Shown here: positions 11,335-23,157 of the stretch, in pieces
Layout: the number at the start of each line of letters is the position of its first letter
Position numbering within the stretch: the stretch's first letter is position 1
Source of the DNA: Berberis thunbergii
Lineage: Eukaryota > Streptophyta > Magnoliopsida > Ranunculales > Berberidaceae
Length of the DNA stretch: 64,000 nt
Direction of reading: 5' to 3'
Assembly (NCBI GenBank): GCA_003290165.1
Contig: QNQO01009134.1
Coordinates: 1-64,000 of the forward strand
The notes under the pieces: generated by a model
Databases searched by the model: none
Told to the model about the DNA's origin: nothing
What the model saw: only the letters and a program-made list of their open reading frames with translations
Program-made: the position numbers and the translations under genes

Positions 11335-14300
11335 ATGGATCGAGAATGGGTAAATGCGGATCGATTATCTGAAGAGTACAAGAAAGGGGTGGAAGAGTTT
11401 TGTGCTTATGCAACTAAGAATGCTAAAAATCCAATGTTCATTAAATGTCCGTGTCGAAAATGTTTAAATGTAAAAGAGGTTAGTGGTCAAATGAAGTTGC
11501 ACGAGCATTTAATGTGTCATGGTATTGACAATACATATAAGGTTTGGACATATCATGGTGAGAGCAAAGATAAACGTAGCTCAATTGGCAAACGTAAACA
11601 TAGTTTATCAAGTCAATTGGGCTCCCAGTTTGAGTTTATAAATAAAATGAACACAAGTGATATGGGAGATGGTAATGAAAAATCTAGTCCTGTGAAGAAT
11701 TCCCCAAGTGTTGTCAATGAAGAGTTGCGGGATCATCCTGATATGTGTGATGGCTTAAGAGAGGATGTTGGGTTACCGTTGTGGCCGGGTTGTACAAAGG
11801 CTGCAAAATTGTCAGCTGTGTTGACTTTGTACAACTTAAAAGCTAGTCACCAAGTTTCTGATGTTTTCTTCACAGAGATGTTAGAAGCTGTAGGTGAACT
11901 ATTGCCAGATGGGAATGTGCTCCCTCGAAGAGCATATGATGCTAAACAGTTGCTCAAATCTATCGGGTTAACACATGAGAAGATCCATGCTTGTCCGGAT
12001 GATTGTATTTTATATAGGAAAGATTACGCAGAATTGAATGAATGTCCCAAGTGTGGTAAGAAGCGGTATAAGAAAAACAACTCCCCGGCCAAAGTTATGT
12101 GGTACTTTCCTATAATTCCTAGATTCAGGAGGTTGTACAGTAGCTTTGATGATGCTAAACACTTGACATGGCATTATGATGAAAGAACAAATGATGGAAT
12201 GTTGAGGCATCCAGCTGATTCACCTCAGTGGAAGACATTTGATAATAAATATCCAGAATTTGGGAAGGAATCAAGGAACTTGCGATTGGTACTTTCAGCA
12301 GATGGAATGAATCCTCATGGTGTTTAGAGTACTTCCCATAGTACATGGCTCGTGGTTTTGATGATCTATAACCTGGCCCCTTGGTTATGCATGAAACGCA
12401 AGTATATGATGTTGTCTATTTTGATATCAGGACCTCGACAACCTGGTAACGACATTGATGTATATTTGGCTCCATTAATCGAGGACTTAAAGTTGTTGTG
12501 GGAAGAGGGTGTTGATGTATATGATGGATACAGAAAGTCTAATTTCAAATTGAAGGCTATGTTGTTTGGAACGATCAATGATTTCCCAGCTTATGGGAAC
12601 CTTTCTGGATATACTGTAAAGGAGCATTGTGCATGCCCATGGTGTACCGATAATACCGATCATCTTCGCTTGAGTCATTGTAAGAAGTCTGTTTACATGG
12701 GGCATAGACGGTGGTTGGATCCAAGTCATCCCAACAGAACGATGTCTGAGGCATTCAATGGTGAAGTTGAAGATCGGTTTCCACCTTCTACATTGTCAGG
12801 TGTCGATGTGCTAAAAGAGGTGGAAAACATTGAGACACAGTTTGGTAAAACGTTTGCAAAGTTTGTTCCCACTAAAGGTTTTAAGAAACAATCAATCTTT
12901 TTTTAGTTAGCTTATTGGAAGGACTTGTTTGTTAGGCATTTTATTGATCTCATGCATAATGAGAAAAATGTGAGTGCTAGTGTGATAAATACTTTGTTAT
13001 GTGACTCTTCGAAATCTAAAGATGGACTCAATGCACGAAAGGACATGGTTGATATGGGAATCAGAGAAGAACTTGCACCTGTATTAAAGGAGGGGAAAAC
13101 AACACCATACTTACCTCCTGCCGCTCATACTTTGTCTAAGAATGAGAAGATTGTGTTACTTGAGACACTTCAGTTCGTGAAGGTTCCAGAGGGTTACTCA
13201 TCCAACATACAAAATCTTGTATCTTCAGATGGGTTGAAACTGCTGAATATGAAATCACATGATTATCATGTCATCATTGAGAATCTGCTCCCAATTGCAA
13301 TTCGTTCTATCTTGCCAGAAAATGTGCGTAAGACTATCACAAAGTTATGTTAGTTTTTCAAAGCCATGAGCAGCAAGGTCATAGACCCAAGAAGTTTGTC
13401 AAGTTTACAGAAAGTGATTATAGAAACACTTTGTGAGCTTGAGATGTATTTTCCACCATCTTTCTTCGATATCATGATTCATTTGACTGTTCACTTGGTT
13501 TACGAGACGAGGATGTGTGGTCCTGCTCGTATGAGATGGATGTATGGCATGGAGCGATATATGAAAGTGTTGAAAGGTTATGTGAGAAACAGGTATCGAC
13601 CGGAAGCTTGCATAGCTGAAACCTATTTAGTTGAAGAAGCAATAGAATATTGATCCGAATATATTCCAAATGTCCAAGCAATTGGACTTCCGAGTACTCG
13701 TCACACTAATAGGATTGAGGGTGAAGGTGTAACTGGGGGTCAACCGTTGTTGATCAACCTCGAACAGTGGCGACTGGTGCACTTGTGTGTTCTACATAAC
13801 ACAGTTGATGTTGTTCCTTATGTTGAGATGCACAAACAGGGTATCGCAAAAGATCGTCCAGATAAAGGCCCTGATTGGGTTGAAGTGGAGCACAATCTTA
13901 CCTTCATCGAGTGGTTTCGTGGTTGCATAGAGAAAAGTGACTCAGTATCAGAAAGGATCAAGTATTTGTCAAGAGGACCTGATAAGCATGTGTATTCTTA
14001 CAAATGTTATCTTATTAATGGATACACATTCTACACTAGAGAACACGATGCGAAAAATACAATGCAGAATAGTGGGGTTTCTCTTAATGCCACTGCACTA
14101 AACCAGACAGATACGACATACTTTGGACAAATCATAAATATGTGGGAAATCGACTATGTTGGATTCCGAGTTCCGGTGTTTGACTGTAGTTGGGTTAGCA
14201 TTCCTGATGGAGTACATGTTGAAAGTTCTGGATTCATACGCGTCGATTTAAAAAAGGTTGGGTACAAAGACGATTCATACATCATGGCAGTGCAAGCTAA

Positions 14301-14613
14301 GCATGTGTTTTATGTGAGTGACCCAGTTGATAAGAAGTGGTCCATCGTTGTATTGTCGAACAAGTTCAATAATAGTTACCAAGTTAGTGACCATGTTGAT
14401 GAGGATGTTGATACAATTAATGATCCTTTTGGGGACGTGTATGTTTGTCCGAGCACTTACGATTATGATGATCATCAAAACTTATATTTAAGATATGATC
14501 ATGATGAGGGTGAATATGTAAATCCAGATTTAGTTAATGTACATGGCTATGAACGATCAAAGTCAACTACCAAACGAAAGAGGATATCTAAAGCCAAAAA
14601 GCCAAAAAGAAAT
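11335..14613 (+). pseudogene. TNP2-type CACTA transposase with four in-frame stops
   Basis: Starts ATG-GAT-CGA (MDREWV). The order is: N-terminal transposase-associated zinc-binding domain (about residues 1-80, with CPCRKC and HLMCHG), TNP2 catalytic domain (from LPLWPG through LSADGMNPHG, SGPRQPGNDID and CACPWCTDN), a DUF4218-like region (YFPPSFFDIMIHLTVHLV, GYVRNRYRPEA) and a DUF4216-like region (DYVGFRVPVFDC, KKWSIVVL). About 1,090 codons stay in one frame with no indel, but stops occur at 12325-12327 (TAG), 12904-12906 (TAG), 13351-13353 (TAG) and 13651-13653 (TGA). The first probably replaces CAG (Gln), judged from the family context. A donor after 14613 (AAT|GTATGT) and acceptor before 14803 would add four residues and a TAG at 14818-14820. 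Confidence 0.92.
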
Positions 14614-14809
14614 GTATGTGTTTTTCCTATTATATATTTGTAATTTATATCCAGTAGTAAGTTGTAAGATCCAAAGTAATGTATGTATTTTTCCTATTGA
14701 ATTATGTCCATTAAACATTATGTATTTTTCCTTATTTTTCCTATTTAGTAAGTTGTTACTTATGATTTTGTGTATTAATTCACGCTTATACTCTTTATTT
14801 TACAGGATC

Positions 14810-17800
14810 ATGACTGCTAGATCCCCGAGCAAGCGCCAGAGCAAGGGTCGTGCTCGAGAGAACGGTCGAGGGGATGGTCAAGATGATTCTAGAGGAGGTG
14901 AGACAGGAGGTTCAACTGGAAATAGTGGCTTGTCCCAGGTTCAGTCTCGAGGAATAGTCACTATGGTGAGTGTTAAGAAAAAAAGGGCCAAAGGAGATGT
15001 AATAAAGGTGAATTGGAATGAAATGGGCCAACCAATTGGCAAAGAGTCGATGACCTTAGCACACTTTGTTGGATCTTGCTGTAGACGAACGTTTCCAATC
15101 ACGATTACCAATTGGCGTAAGGATGATTTGTTGCCATTGAAAGAACAACTTTGGGATGAAGTCAAGGTATATTTGCTATCTCAATCTGCGTTTAAATTTT
15201 AGTAATTGGTGTGGTTGTTTGTTTGGATATACATATTGTCTTCCTGTTATGTTCTTATAATCATATGTTTTTAATCATGCTGTAAAACACTTGTCTTGGT
15301 GCATGTTATGCGATGCATGAACGTTTGGAATCTGATTAAGTTTAGTTATATTCTCTGCATACATTTAGGGTTAAAACCAACCACCATTCAGATCAGTACT
15401 TGATTGCATTTGCATGCCTTCCCTCATGGAACAGCTGAATCTTCCACAGGAGTAGAGGTCATATTTTAAACCCTGAATCTTGAGACGTGAAATGCTGTGT
15501 GATGCTCTGTATTTAAAGCATTTTGTATTTACTGACAGTACTTCAAATAATCAGTAACTGATATCATATTTCATTAGATTGTATCATCTATGTTTGATCT
15601 GCATATACAATATGTGAAAGCAGGGAAGATATGTTGTAGAGACACATTTAGTATTAAGTCTTACAGGAGGCTGACACAGCCAGATTTCAGTCTAGGAAAA
15701 AAAGTTCCGTTAGTTGCATATCTGCAGCTCCATGTGTATCTGGGGCAATTTTAGACTTAACCCTGTGTGATTTCAATGTGATATAGAATTGCCGTGTTGT
15801 CTCAAATAACTTTCTGTACCATAGACCCTTGTTATTACTAATGCTGTCCCAGTTGATAAAGAATCAGTATTCTCCCTTGCTTCATAATTGCTTTTCATGG
15901 CAGGTGCTCATAATGCAATTAAGGTTTACATCAATAAAGTGTGTAAATTAAGGCTTACATCAATATGAAGTGTGTCTACAACAAATCTTCCCTTGCAAGT
16001 ACTTGAGGATGTGGTAATATCTACTTCCTTTGTATATTTTGTTTCGGCATTGCAATATAGTCACTGTTAATAATATGGGATTTACACAAATAGAATTACA
16101 CTGCAAAATGAACTATTCTATATCAAGAATCTAAATGATATTAAGTTGTATTAGGTACGCATAACACAACAGTTGGAAGAGGATGAGCTAAATGATATCA
16201 AGCTTGGCGACTTGCTTGATCGAGCAATTCCTTTAGAGTATTCCGGACGTGTCCGAGGATGTGGATGGGGTGTTACGAAGAAATCTTTAGCTCAGGCACC
16301 CGAATTGTCCGAAATGTCAAAGTTGAAAAAGCAATGCAATAGATTAGAGAAAGACATGCAGGAGATGAAGGCTAAAGGCTACCAACCTACTGTGCCATCA
16401 TCTTGTGGTTCTAGTTATAAGGATAATTTCAATGTGGATGATGACATGAATTCTGATGATGACCTTGATTTTTCGGATGAGGTTCCGCATGAAGTTCTTC
16501 CTGAGGTATATTTAATTTTCAAACTTGGCTAATAAATATGTTTATTGGATAAAAGACTAACATATTTTTCGTTTCTAGGGTCCTATTAGATGTTATTTGT
16601 ATGTTGAGAACCCTCGTAGACATGTTGGGCAAGGTATTTTGCATAATCGCCCGAATGAAATTCTTTATGGTGTTCCACTACCAGAAGGTTGAACATATTA
16701 CTTTAAGATTTATATACCGACTTAGTGTGTGTGTGTGTTGTTATACTTATACAATGCCATGATGCAATTTCAGGTTATGCGAGGATACAATTTGAAGTGG
16801 CGGTAGAATCTGAGAAACATTCAGCGGTGCCGCAATGTACAGACGAAGTTAGGACTGTAGGAGAAGCTGTTGGCCATTTCATTTCGTGGCCAAAAAAGCT
16901 GGTGTCTTTGAGAATAGAGGTACAATTATTTATGTATTAAGTATTTTCTCCTTTTTTCTTGCGATTAGGAGCATGTCTGGGATATCTTTGTTGTTTGTTG
17001 TTAATGTTGATGAAATTATTTAGATTGCTAGGAATTGATAAGGAACATATAGCTTATTTAGATGGCTAAAAAGCTATACTTGAAATTGATAAGGAGAACA
17101 TATAGCTTAGTGCTAGAAAGCTATTCTTGAAAGTAGGAGAACATATAGCTCAAATTCAATACTTACCTCACAAGTTAATTTTTGATTTGCAGTGCCCACC
17201 TCCTAAGAATAAGAAGATGGATAAGAGGAACGATGCTAATAAGCCTATCATGAAAAGTGTAGAATCAACGGTTTGTGCTAAGCCATTAGGATATCCTAAG
17301 TGTGGAGATTCTCCTCATAATTCCATGGTATTGCATATTTTGCGTTTCTTACCCTCAAACATCATGAATGGTGGTATTGAAGTTCCCATGACAACATATT
17401 TTGACGGGGAGCCTTGGAACGAATGCATTGTTCATGAACATGTCGTGGAGATTCTAAAGGATCGATGGTTACGTGCCTCAAGCATCGCCTTCTATATAAG
17501 GTGATAAAACTAGTAAAATAAATTTATTTGATGTTAATGTTTTAAAAAACTTTATTTGTCCTTATGCATTGCTTTTTTTTTAGATGGCCTTAGATAAATT
17601 TCAGCATAATGTTTAGAAAACTTTATTTGATATAAATATTTTAGAAAACTTTATTTATTCTTATACATTGTTGATTGTTGAAGGTATTTGGGTGAAGTCT
17701 ATCTATCCGAAAATGTCGAGTTAGCGGGGAAGTTTTCTTTTGTGTCGCCCCATATTACACATATGCTAGGTAATGGGACATCGTCCAATCATTTGGCCGA

Positions 17801-18612
17801 ATGTTTGTTGAAGCATACAGGAAAAGACCATCTATTATTGGTGCCGCATAATGTTGGGTGAGTTCAATATAAATAAGATTCAATTATGTGTTTATTAAGT
17901 ATCAGGATGTCTAAATTTTTTGAAACATTATGCAGTCAACATTGGGTATTGATTGGTATCAATACCAAAACAGAGATGATATACTTTATGGATCCAGCTC
18001 CGGGTACGAAGATCGCACAACGCGTTGATTTGAAAAACTTTGTTGAAAGGTAAATACATGTTCTAGTTTTATTTTTACATTACAAATGTATACATATTAC
18101 ATATGTATAATATTACTTTATACAAAATAGTGCATTGAGAAGTTATCGGACTCGTCGAGGTGGCTCCATAACAAAGGCTGCAATGAACAGATTTAATTGG
18201 GCAAACATTCAGGTAAATATTTTACAGTACTAAAAATTATTTTATATAATAAGACATGGTAACAAATTGCATATAATTAATTGGATGTTATTTCTCATAG
18301 TGTCCAAAGCAGATTGAGATGGATGGCATCCATTGCGGTCATTATATTTGTTGCTATATTGAGGATCTCTTGAATTCTGGTGATACAAGTATTCCTGTTT
18401 ATGTAAGTAAATAGTTTTATTGAATTACTTTATTTGTTGATTTTTGAAGTATTTGATATCATCTAACTATATATTGATTGTAACTTTTGTATTTGCAGTT
18501 TGTTCATAAACAGCCAGTCAAATTTTATTCTCCGAAAAAAATGGAGAATTTTGTAATCAATTGGTCAGGATACTTGTACAACCGATTTCTCAAGGAGAAA
18601 ATGGAAAGCTGA
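14810..18612 (+). CDS. TNPA-like / Ulp1-protease CACTA second gene, apparently intact
   Basis: Exons with GT-AG borders can be followed from ATG at 14810 to TGA at 18610-18612: about 14810-15166, 16155-16505, 16579-16687, 16774-16919, 17193-17502, 17683-17857, 17936-18049, 18130-18212, 18301-18403 and 18500-18612. The first exons encode a basic tail and the plant En/Spm second-protein region (LAHFVGSCCRRTFPIT, then DLLDRAIPLEYSGRVRGCGWG). A coiled-coil-like stretch and an acidic segment follow. The last exons form a C48 (Ulp1-like) cysteine-protease fold with His at 17940-17942, Asp at 17991-17993, Gln at 18310-18312 and Cys at 18334-18336 in the expected order. No stop was seen in the joined reading. 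It may desumoylate or otherwise process proteins; the substrate is unknown. Confidence 0.8.
15167..16154 (+). other. long first intron of the TNPA-Ulp1 gene, no gene seen
   Basis: Nearly 1 kb between donor AAG|GTATAT and the acceptor before VRITQQLEED. AT-rich, with no open frame of note and no recognisable repeat element. Confidence 0.6.
17031..17155 (+). repeat. short direct repeats in an E2 intron
   Basis: Three imperfect copies of a unit containing AAGGAACATATAGCTTA and AAAGCTAT(A/T)CTTGAAA. Local duplication within the intron before the exon at 17193. Confidence 0.6.
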
Positions 18613-18849
18613 AGCAAAAGATTTTAATTATGCCTGTAGTTTAAGATATTTATTAGTATTGTGCTACGAACAAATGATAGCATATTAACAATTTTGTATG
18701 AATGCTTAAATTATATTTTGAATGAATGAGAAACAGTTAGTTATCATGTTGTGTCTTTATTGATTGATTGAACGCTGTCATTATTATATTAAATATTATA
18801 TTTAGCCCAGAAAATCGGTATCGAAAAAATAGAAAAAACAAATCAAATA

Positions 18850-19292
18850 ACTTAGATAGCGCTCAAATAAGCGCTATCTAAGTTTAACATATATACTACA
18901 ATAGCGCTTCTTTTAGCATTATCTAAGAACAATCTAATTACTTCCATAGCGCTTATTTACGCGCTATCTTAGCAGATAAACAAATTTAATTTAAAAAATT
19001 CATTTAAATTAAATAGCGCATAAAAAAGCGCTATGGTAGTTAATAAAAAAATTAAAAGAAATTAAACAGCGCTTTAGAAAACGCTATTGAAGCTAATTTA
19101 AAAAAAATCAACAAAATTAAATAGCGCTCATCAAAGCGCTATGAGCGCTATTTAAGCTAATTTAAAAAAAAATTAGCGCTTACATAGCGCTTTCTAAAGC
19201 GCTATTGAAGTTAATTAAAAAAATCAGCGATCTAACGAAACACTATTCAAGTACGCGCCTTGCATAGCGCTTTTTTGAGCGCTATCTAAGCT
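18850..19292. repeat. E2 right subterminal repeats
   Basis: About ten copies of AGCGCTAT or its complement, several as hairpins such as TAGCGCTCAAATAAGCGCTA. The block ends with GAGCGCTATCTAAGCTACC, after which the expected terminal repeat is missing. Confidence 0.8.
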
Positions 19293-20348
19293 ACCAGCAG
19301 ACACACAATAAGATTAAAAAAATAAAATAAATCATTCGTTCTCGTTTAAACTGTATGTAATATGCAGCATTGCAAGTTTCAGACGGAAACCGGCTCTCTT
19401 CAGTTAGAAGTTAGAATGATCATACCTGCATCAACAATGTTTGATTTTAAGCTTTACGCTTTAGAAATGGACATAATTCCCCTAAAACACACTGAGACGA
19501 AAATTTTGAAATTGTTTACTATGAGTATATCCTGCGTATGATTTAATGAAATAATTCCAAAGAAAACCTTATTGGGCAAGAGGAAGGAAGAACTCTATGT
19601 TGAATATATCATTCATCCTTATATTTCTCAGTGACTACCTAAAGATGGCAAATATTCACCTGTCTGCCCGCTTGATCTCCATTCCTGTTGCTTTTATAGA
19701 TTTTATTTATTTATTTAATTTTCTTATATTTTATTTATTATAATTTCAAGCCTTACAAAAGCTTGAAACACTAATAATCCTAACAGCATCAAATTTTTTT
19801 TTTTTGTACACTGATCCTAGAATATGATTCAAAACCAGATTATGGACAGAAAGAGAGAAAGCAATAGAAGGATGCTACATCACATAGAACCAAATTTCCT
19901 GTCTGATATTTGTTCAGCAAATCAAAAGAAAGGTGGGAGTGAGGTTCTGAGTGGCAAACCCTTCCTTGCCTAGAAAGCTCGAAACTAGAGAAGGGAGGTA
20001 AAGGCAAAATTTTGCAACCAGGTAGTAGATTAGAAGTTTAGCAAGCAATATCCCAAAGGAACTTGGTACACAGTAAAATCAGCGGGAATACAGAGAGAGT
20101 AACATCAGCATTTCATGGAAACCACCTTAAGATCCTGCAAGTTACAGCATCTTCATTCTGAATAGATGATACTATGTCAAATCTAACTATTAATCTGAAA
20201 CAAAATTTCTTTGAAGTTTAAAATATTATCTAAACAACATCCAACCAAAATACCAGAAACAATACAATGAACTGACAAAGTAAAATGATTAAATCCTGAA
20301 TATCTAGCACCAATCAAAGCAGAACTACACACTTAAGTCACATACATC
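19293..20348. other. region downstream of HSP70, no gene seen
   Basis: AT-rich spacer. Its right part (about 20100-20348) should be the 3' untranslated region of the HSP70 gene, which is read leftward. No coding sequence or clear repeat was seen. Confidence 0.5.
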
Positions 20349-23030
20349 TTAGTCGACCTCCTCGATCTTGGGACCAGGTCCACTGCTACCAGCTGAAGGA
20401 CCATCGTCACCGGGCATCTCAGCACCAGCACCCTGATACATTTTTGCAATAATGGGATTGCAAAGGCCTTCCAACTCCTTCATCTTGTCCTCAAACTCAT
20501 CTGCCTCAGCAAGCTGGTTGGTATCTAGCCAATTAATAGCCTCGTCAATGGCATCGTCAATCTTCTTCTTGTCTGCTGCCGGAAGCTTCACTGCAATCTT
20601 ATCATCCTTAATGGTGTTCCTCATGTTATAAGCATAGTTCTCCAGCGCATTCTTAGCCTCCACCTTCTTCTTATGCTCCTCATCCTCTGACTTGTACTTC
20701 TCTGCCTCGTGTACCATCTTCTCAATCTCCTCCTTCGACAACCTTCCCTTGTCATTGGTGATGGTAATCTTGTTCTTTTGTCCTGTTGTTTTGTCCTCAG
20801 CAGATACATTCAAGATACCATTGGCATCAATGTCAAAGCAGACTGTAATCTGAGGTACACCACGGGGAGCTGGAGGGATGCCGGAGAGTTCAAATTTTCC
20901 TAGCAAATTGTTGTCCCTAGTTCTGGTTCTCTCACCCTCATAGACCTGGATCAACACTCCAGGTTGGTTGTCAGAGTAGGTAGAGAAGACTTGTTCCTTC
21001 TTGGTGGGAATGGTAGTGTTCCTGGGAATCAAAACAGTCATGACACCTCCAGCAGTCTCCAGACCAAGGGAAAGAGGTGTAACATCCAAGAGCAAGAGGT
21101 CCTGCACCTTCTCATTGCCCTCACCACTCAAGATGGCTGCTTGGACAGCAGCACCATAGGCAACAGCCTCGTCAGGGTTGATGTTCTTGCAGAGTTCCTT
21201 GCCATTAAAGAAATCTTGCAACAACTGTTGCACCTTAGGAATCCTAGTTGACCCGCCAACAAGAACAACATCATGGACAGTGCTCTTGTCCATCTTTGCA
21301 TCTCTCAAACACTTCTCAACAGGCTCCATACACTTCCTGAAAAGATCCATGTTAAGCTCCTCAAATCTGGCACGGGTGATGGTAGAGTAGAAATCTATGC
21401 CCTCAAACAAGGAATCAATTTCAATGGTAGTCTGGGCAGTTGAGGAAAGGGTCCTCTTGGCTCTCTCACAAGAGGTTCTCAACCTTCTAAGAGCCCTGGG
21501 GTTCCCACTGATATCCTTCTTGTTCTTTCTCTTGAACTCCTGAACAAAGTGGTTCACCATCCTGTTGTCAAAGTCCTCCCCACCAAGATGGGTGTCTCCA
21601 GCAGTTGCTTTCACCTCAAAGATACCCTCTTCAATAGTGAGAAGGGAAACATCAAAGGTACCACCACCAAGATCGAAGATGAGGACATTCTTCTCACCGA
21701 CACTGGTTGCCTTCTTGTCAAGACCATATGCAATAGCAGCAGCAGTGGGTTCATTGATAATGCGCATGACATTGAGGCCAGCAATCACACCAGCATCCTT
21801 AGTGGCCTGACGTTGAGAGTCATTGAAGTAAGCTGGGACAGTGACCACTGCATTCTTCACAGTGGAGCCAAGGTAAGCCTCTGCAATCTCACGCATCTTG
21901 ATGAGGACCATAGAGGAGATTTCCTCAGCAGCAAACGTCTTCTCCTCAGCCTTGTAGACCACAACTATCATGGGCTTATCACCTGCGCCTGGAATGACCT
22001 TGAAAGGCCATAGCTTCATGTCGCCCTGAACAGAGGCATCACTAAATCTCCTTCCAATCAAACGTTTAGCATCTACGTGCAATAACAAAAAAAATCTAGT
22101 TAAAAATCAATTTAATTTACATTGCTTCAATCAATAACCATTTTGAACAAAAAAAACTGAGAAAAGTATTAAGTGGTACAGCTCATATTCTATGGGTGTA
22201 AAAGGCTTCTGTTGTGCAATGACATTAGCATTCGGAACTAGGAATTTGTTTTCAATCATTGCCACTGCCCGCCAAAACCAAAACAAATCAAAGAATATAA
22301 TATATATTTCCTAAATGAAAAAAAATATTGTTTAAAGTAGAGGAAAAGAGTTATCAGATAGGATCAAAAGACTATTAAACTAATGTAATCATAGATTTAT
22401 TGAAGAAATCTCATCTGAACGATGCAAATCATAAAAAGATACAAAAAGGGAGGCCTCATAGAGAAGATTAATTTGTTTCAACATATATAGAACATTTCAG
22501 ACATATGCTTGTCTATTAATCATATAATCATCGGCCATTTTCCCAGGAAAATATCCAATAAAATTAGCGCTTAAAGCAAAACCACAATTTTATAAAAAAG
22601 AGTGACTCGGATTATGGGTGGTGATATATAGGATGGTCATCAAGGTCAGAATTTCTTCCAACCATTACGACGAACGAGACCTTTCACTATCATCTTCATC
22701 ATTGTCATTCTTTTCTCTTCCTATATAGATAAACAAAAACTATTTTAAAGCCGTGATTTCAATAAACAAGTGTCTAGATGATGTGCATTGGTAAAGATGT
22801 AGAATAAATAAACTTACCAAAACGGTGTTGATAGGGTTCATGGCCACCTGGTTCTTGGCAGCATCACCGATCAAACGCTCAGTATCCGTAAAACCAACAT
22901 AAGAAGGAGTGGTTCGGTTTCCTTGATCGTTGGCAATGATCTCAACACGATCATGTTGCCATACTCCAACACACGAGTAAGTTGTTCCAAGATCAATACC
23001 GATAGCTGGACCTTCTCCTTTGCCCGCCAT
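20349..23030 (-). CDS. HSP70: cytosolic HSP70/HSC70 chaperone, two exons; one base short at the exon junction
   Basis: ATP-dependent protein-folding chaperone. Exon 1 is 23030-22818 (ATG at 23028-23030, [19 protein letters not shown], the ATPase phosphate-binding motif). The intron is 22817-22073 (GTAAGT...CGTAG). Exon 2 is 22072-20349. It carries [26 protein letters not shown], the substrate-binding domain, an alpha-helical lid and the cytosolic C-terminal tail ending EEVD. The length would be about 645 residues, normal for the family. Intron position is the conserved plant one, inside the Asp codon of NTVFDAKRL. Here exon 1 ends GTT-TTG, 213 bp, where 214 bp would keep frame with exon 2 (AT-GCT-AAA), so the spliced reading would shift and stop shortly after. 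It is either a single-base deletion or a sequencing error in a T run. All other codons look constrained. Confidence 0.92.
22073..22817 (-). other. HSP70 intron
   Basis: A 745-bp intron with a G|GTAAGT donor and a TAG acceptor, AT-rich, with no embedded gene seen. Many stress-type plant HSP70 genes lack an intron while HSC70 genes keep one here, which hints at a constitutive-type gene. The heat-shock element upstream suggests it can also be induced. Confidence 0.85.
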
Positions 23031-23122
23031 TCTACTTCTTGTTGTCAAGAATTCGATAAAAAATAGAGAGGTTTTTAGAGTTTGTAGAGATTAGTTCGAG
23101 TTAAGGTGAAGTAGAGGTTGAA

Positions 23123-23128
23123 CTTATA
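23123..23128 (-). promoter_or_regulatory. probable HSP70 TATA box
   Basis: On the minus strand the sequence reads GCTATAAGTT, about 95 bp upstream of the HSP70 ATG. Transcription would start near 23095, leaving a leader of about 65 nt. Confidence 0.55.
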
Positions 23129-23144
23129 GCATGGCAGATTTTGC

Positions 23145-23157
23145 TTCGAGAAACTTC
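23145..23157. promoter_or_regulatory. heat-shock element (three perfect units)
   Basis: TTCGAGAAACTTC is a perfect TTCnnGAAnnTTC array, the binding site of trimeric heat-shock factor. It lies about 17 bp upstream of the probable TATA box of the HSP70 gene, as in heat-inducible plant HSP promoters. Confidence 0.75.

Larger units (their letters stand above)
10270..19292 (+). mobile_element. E2: coding CACTA/EnSpm element, right terminus lost
   Basis: The left end CACTACTACAAA at 10270 is followed by subterminal repeats built on TAGATAGCGCT. The same motif, mostly inverted, fills about 18850-19290. Two transposon genes lie between: a TNP2-type transposase and a TNPA-Ulp1-type second gene, both on the plus strand. 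No sequence matching the inverted terminal repeat (TTTGTAGTAGTG) follows the right repeats; the sequence departs from the expected mirror after GCGCTATCTAAG near 19290. About the last 30 bp of the element therefore appear deleted, and no target-site duplication can be scored. Probably immobile. Confidence 0.88.

Noticed and set aside
21549..22013. 154-codon plus-strand frame opposite HSP70
   Set aside because: The sense strand is a textbook HSP70; the antisense frame has no recognisable content.
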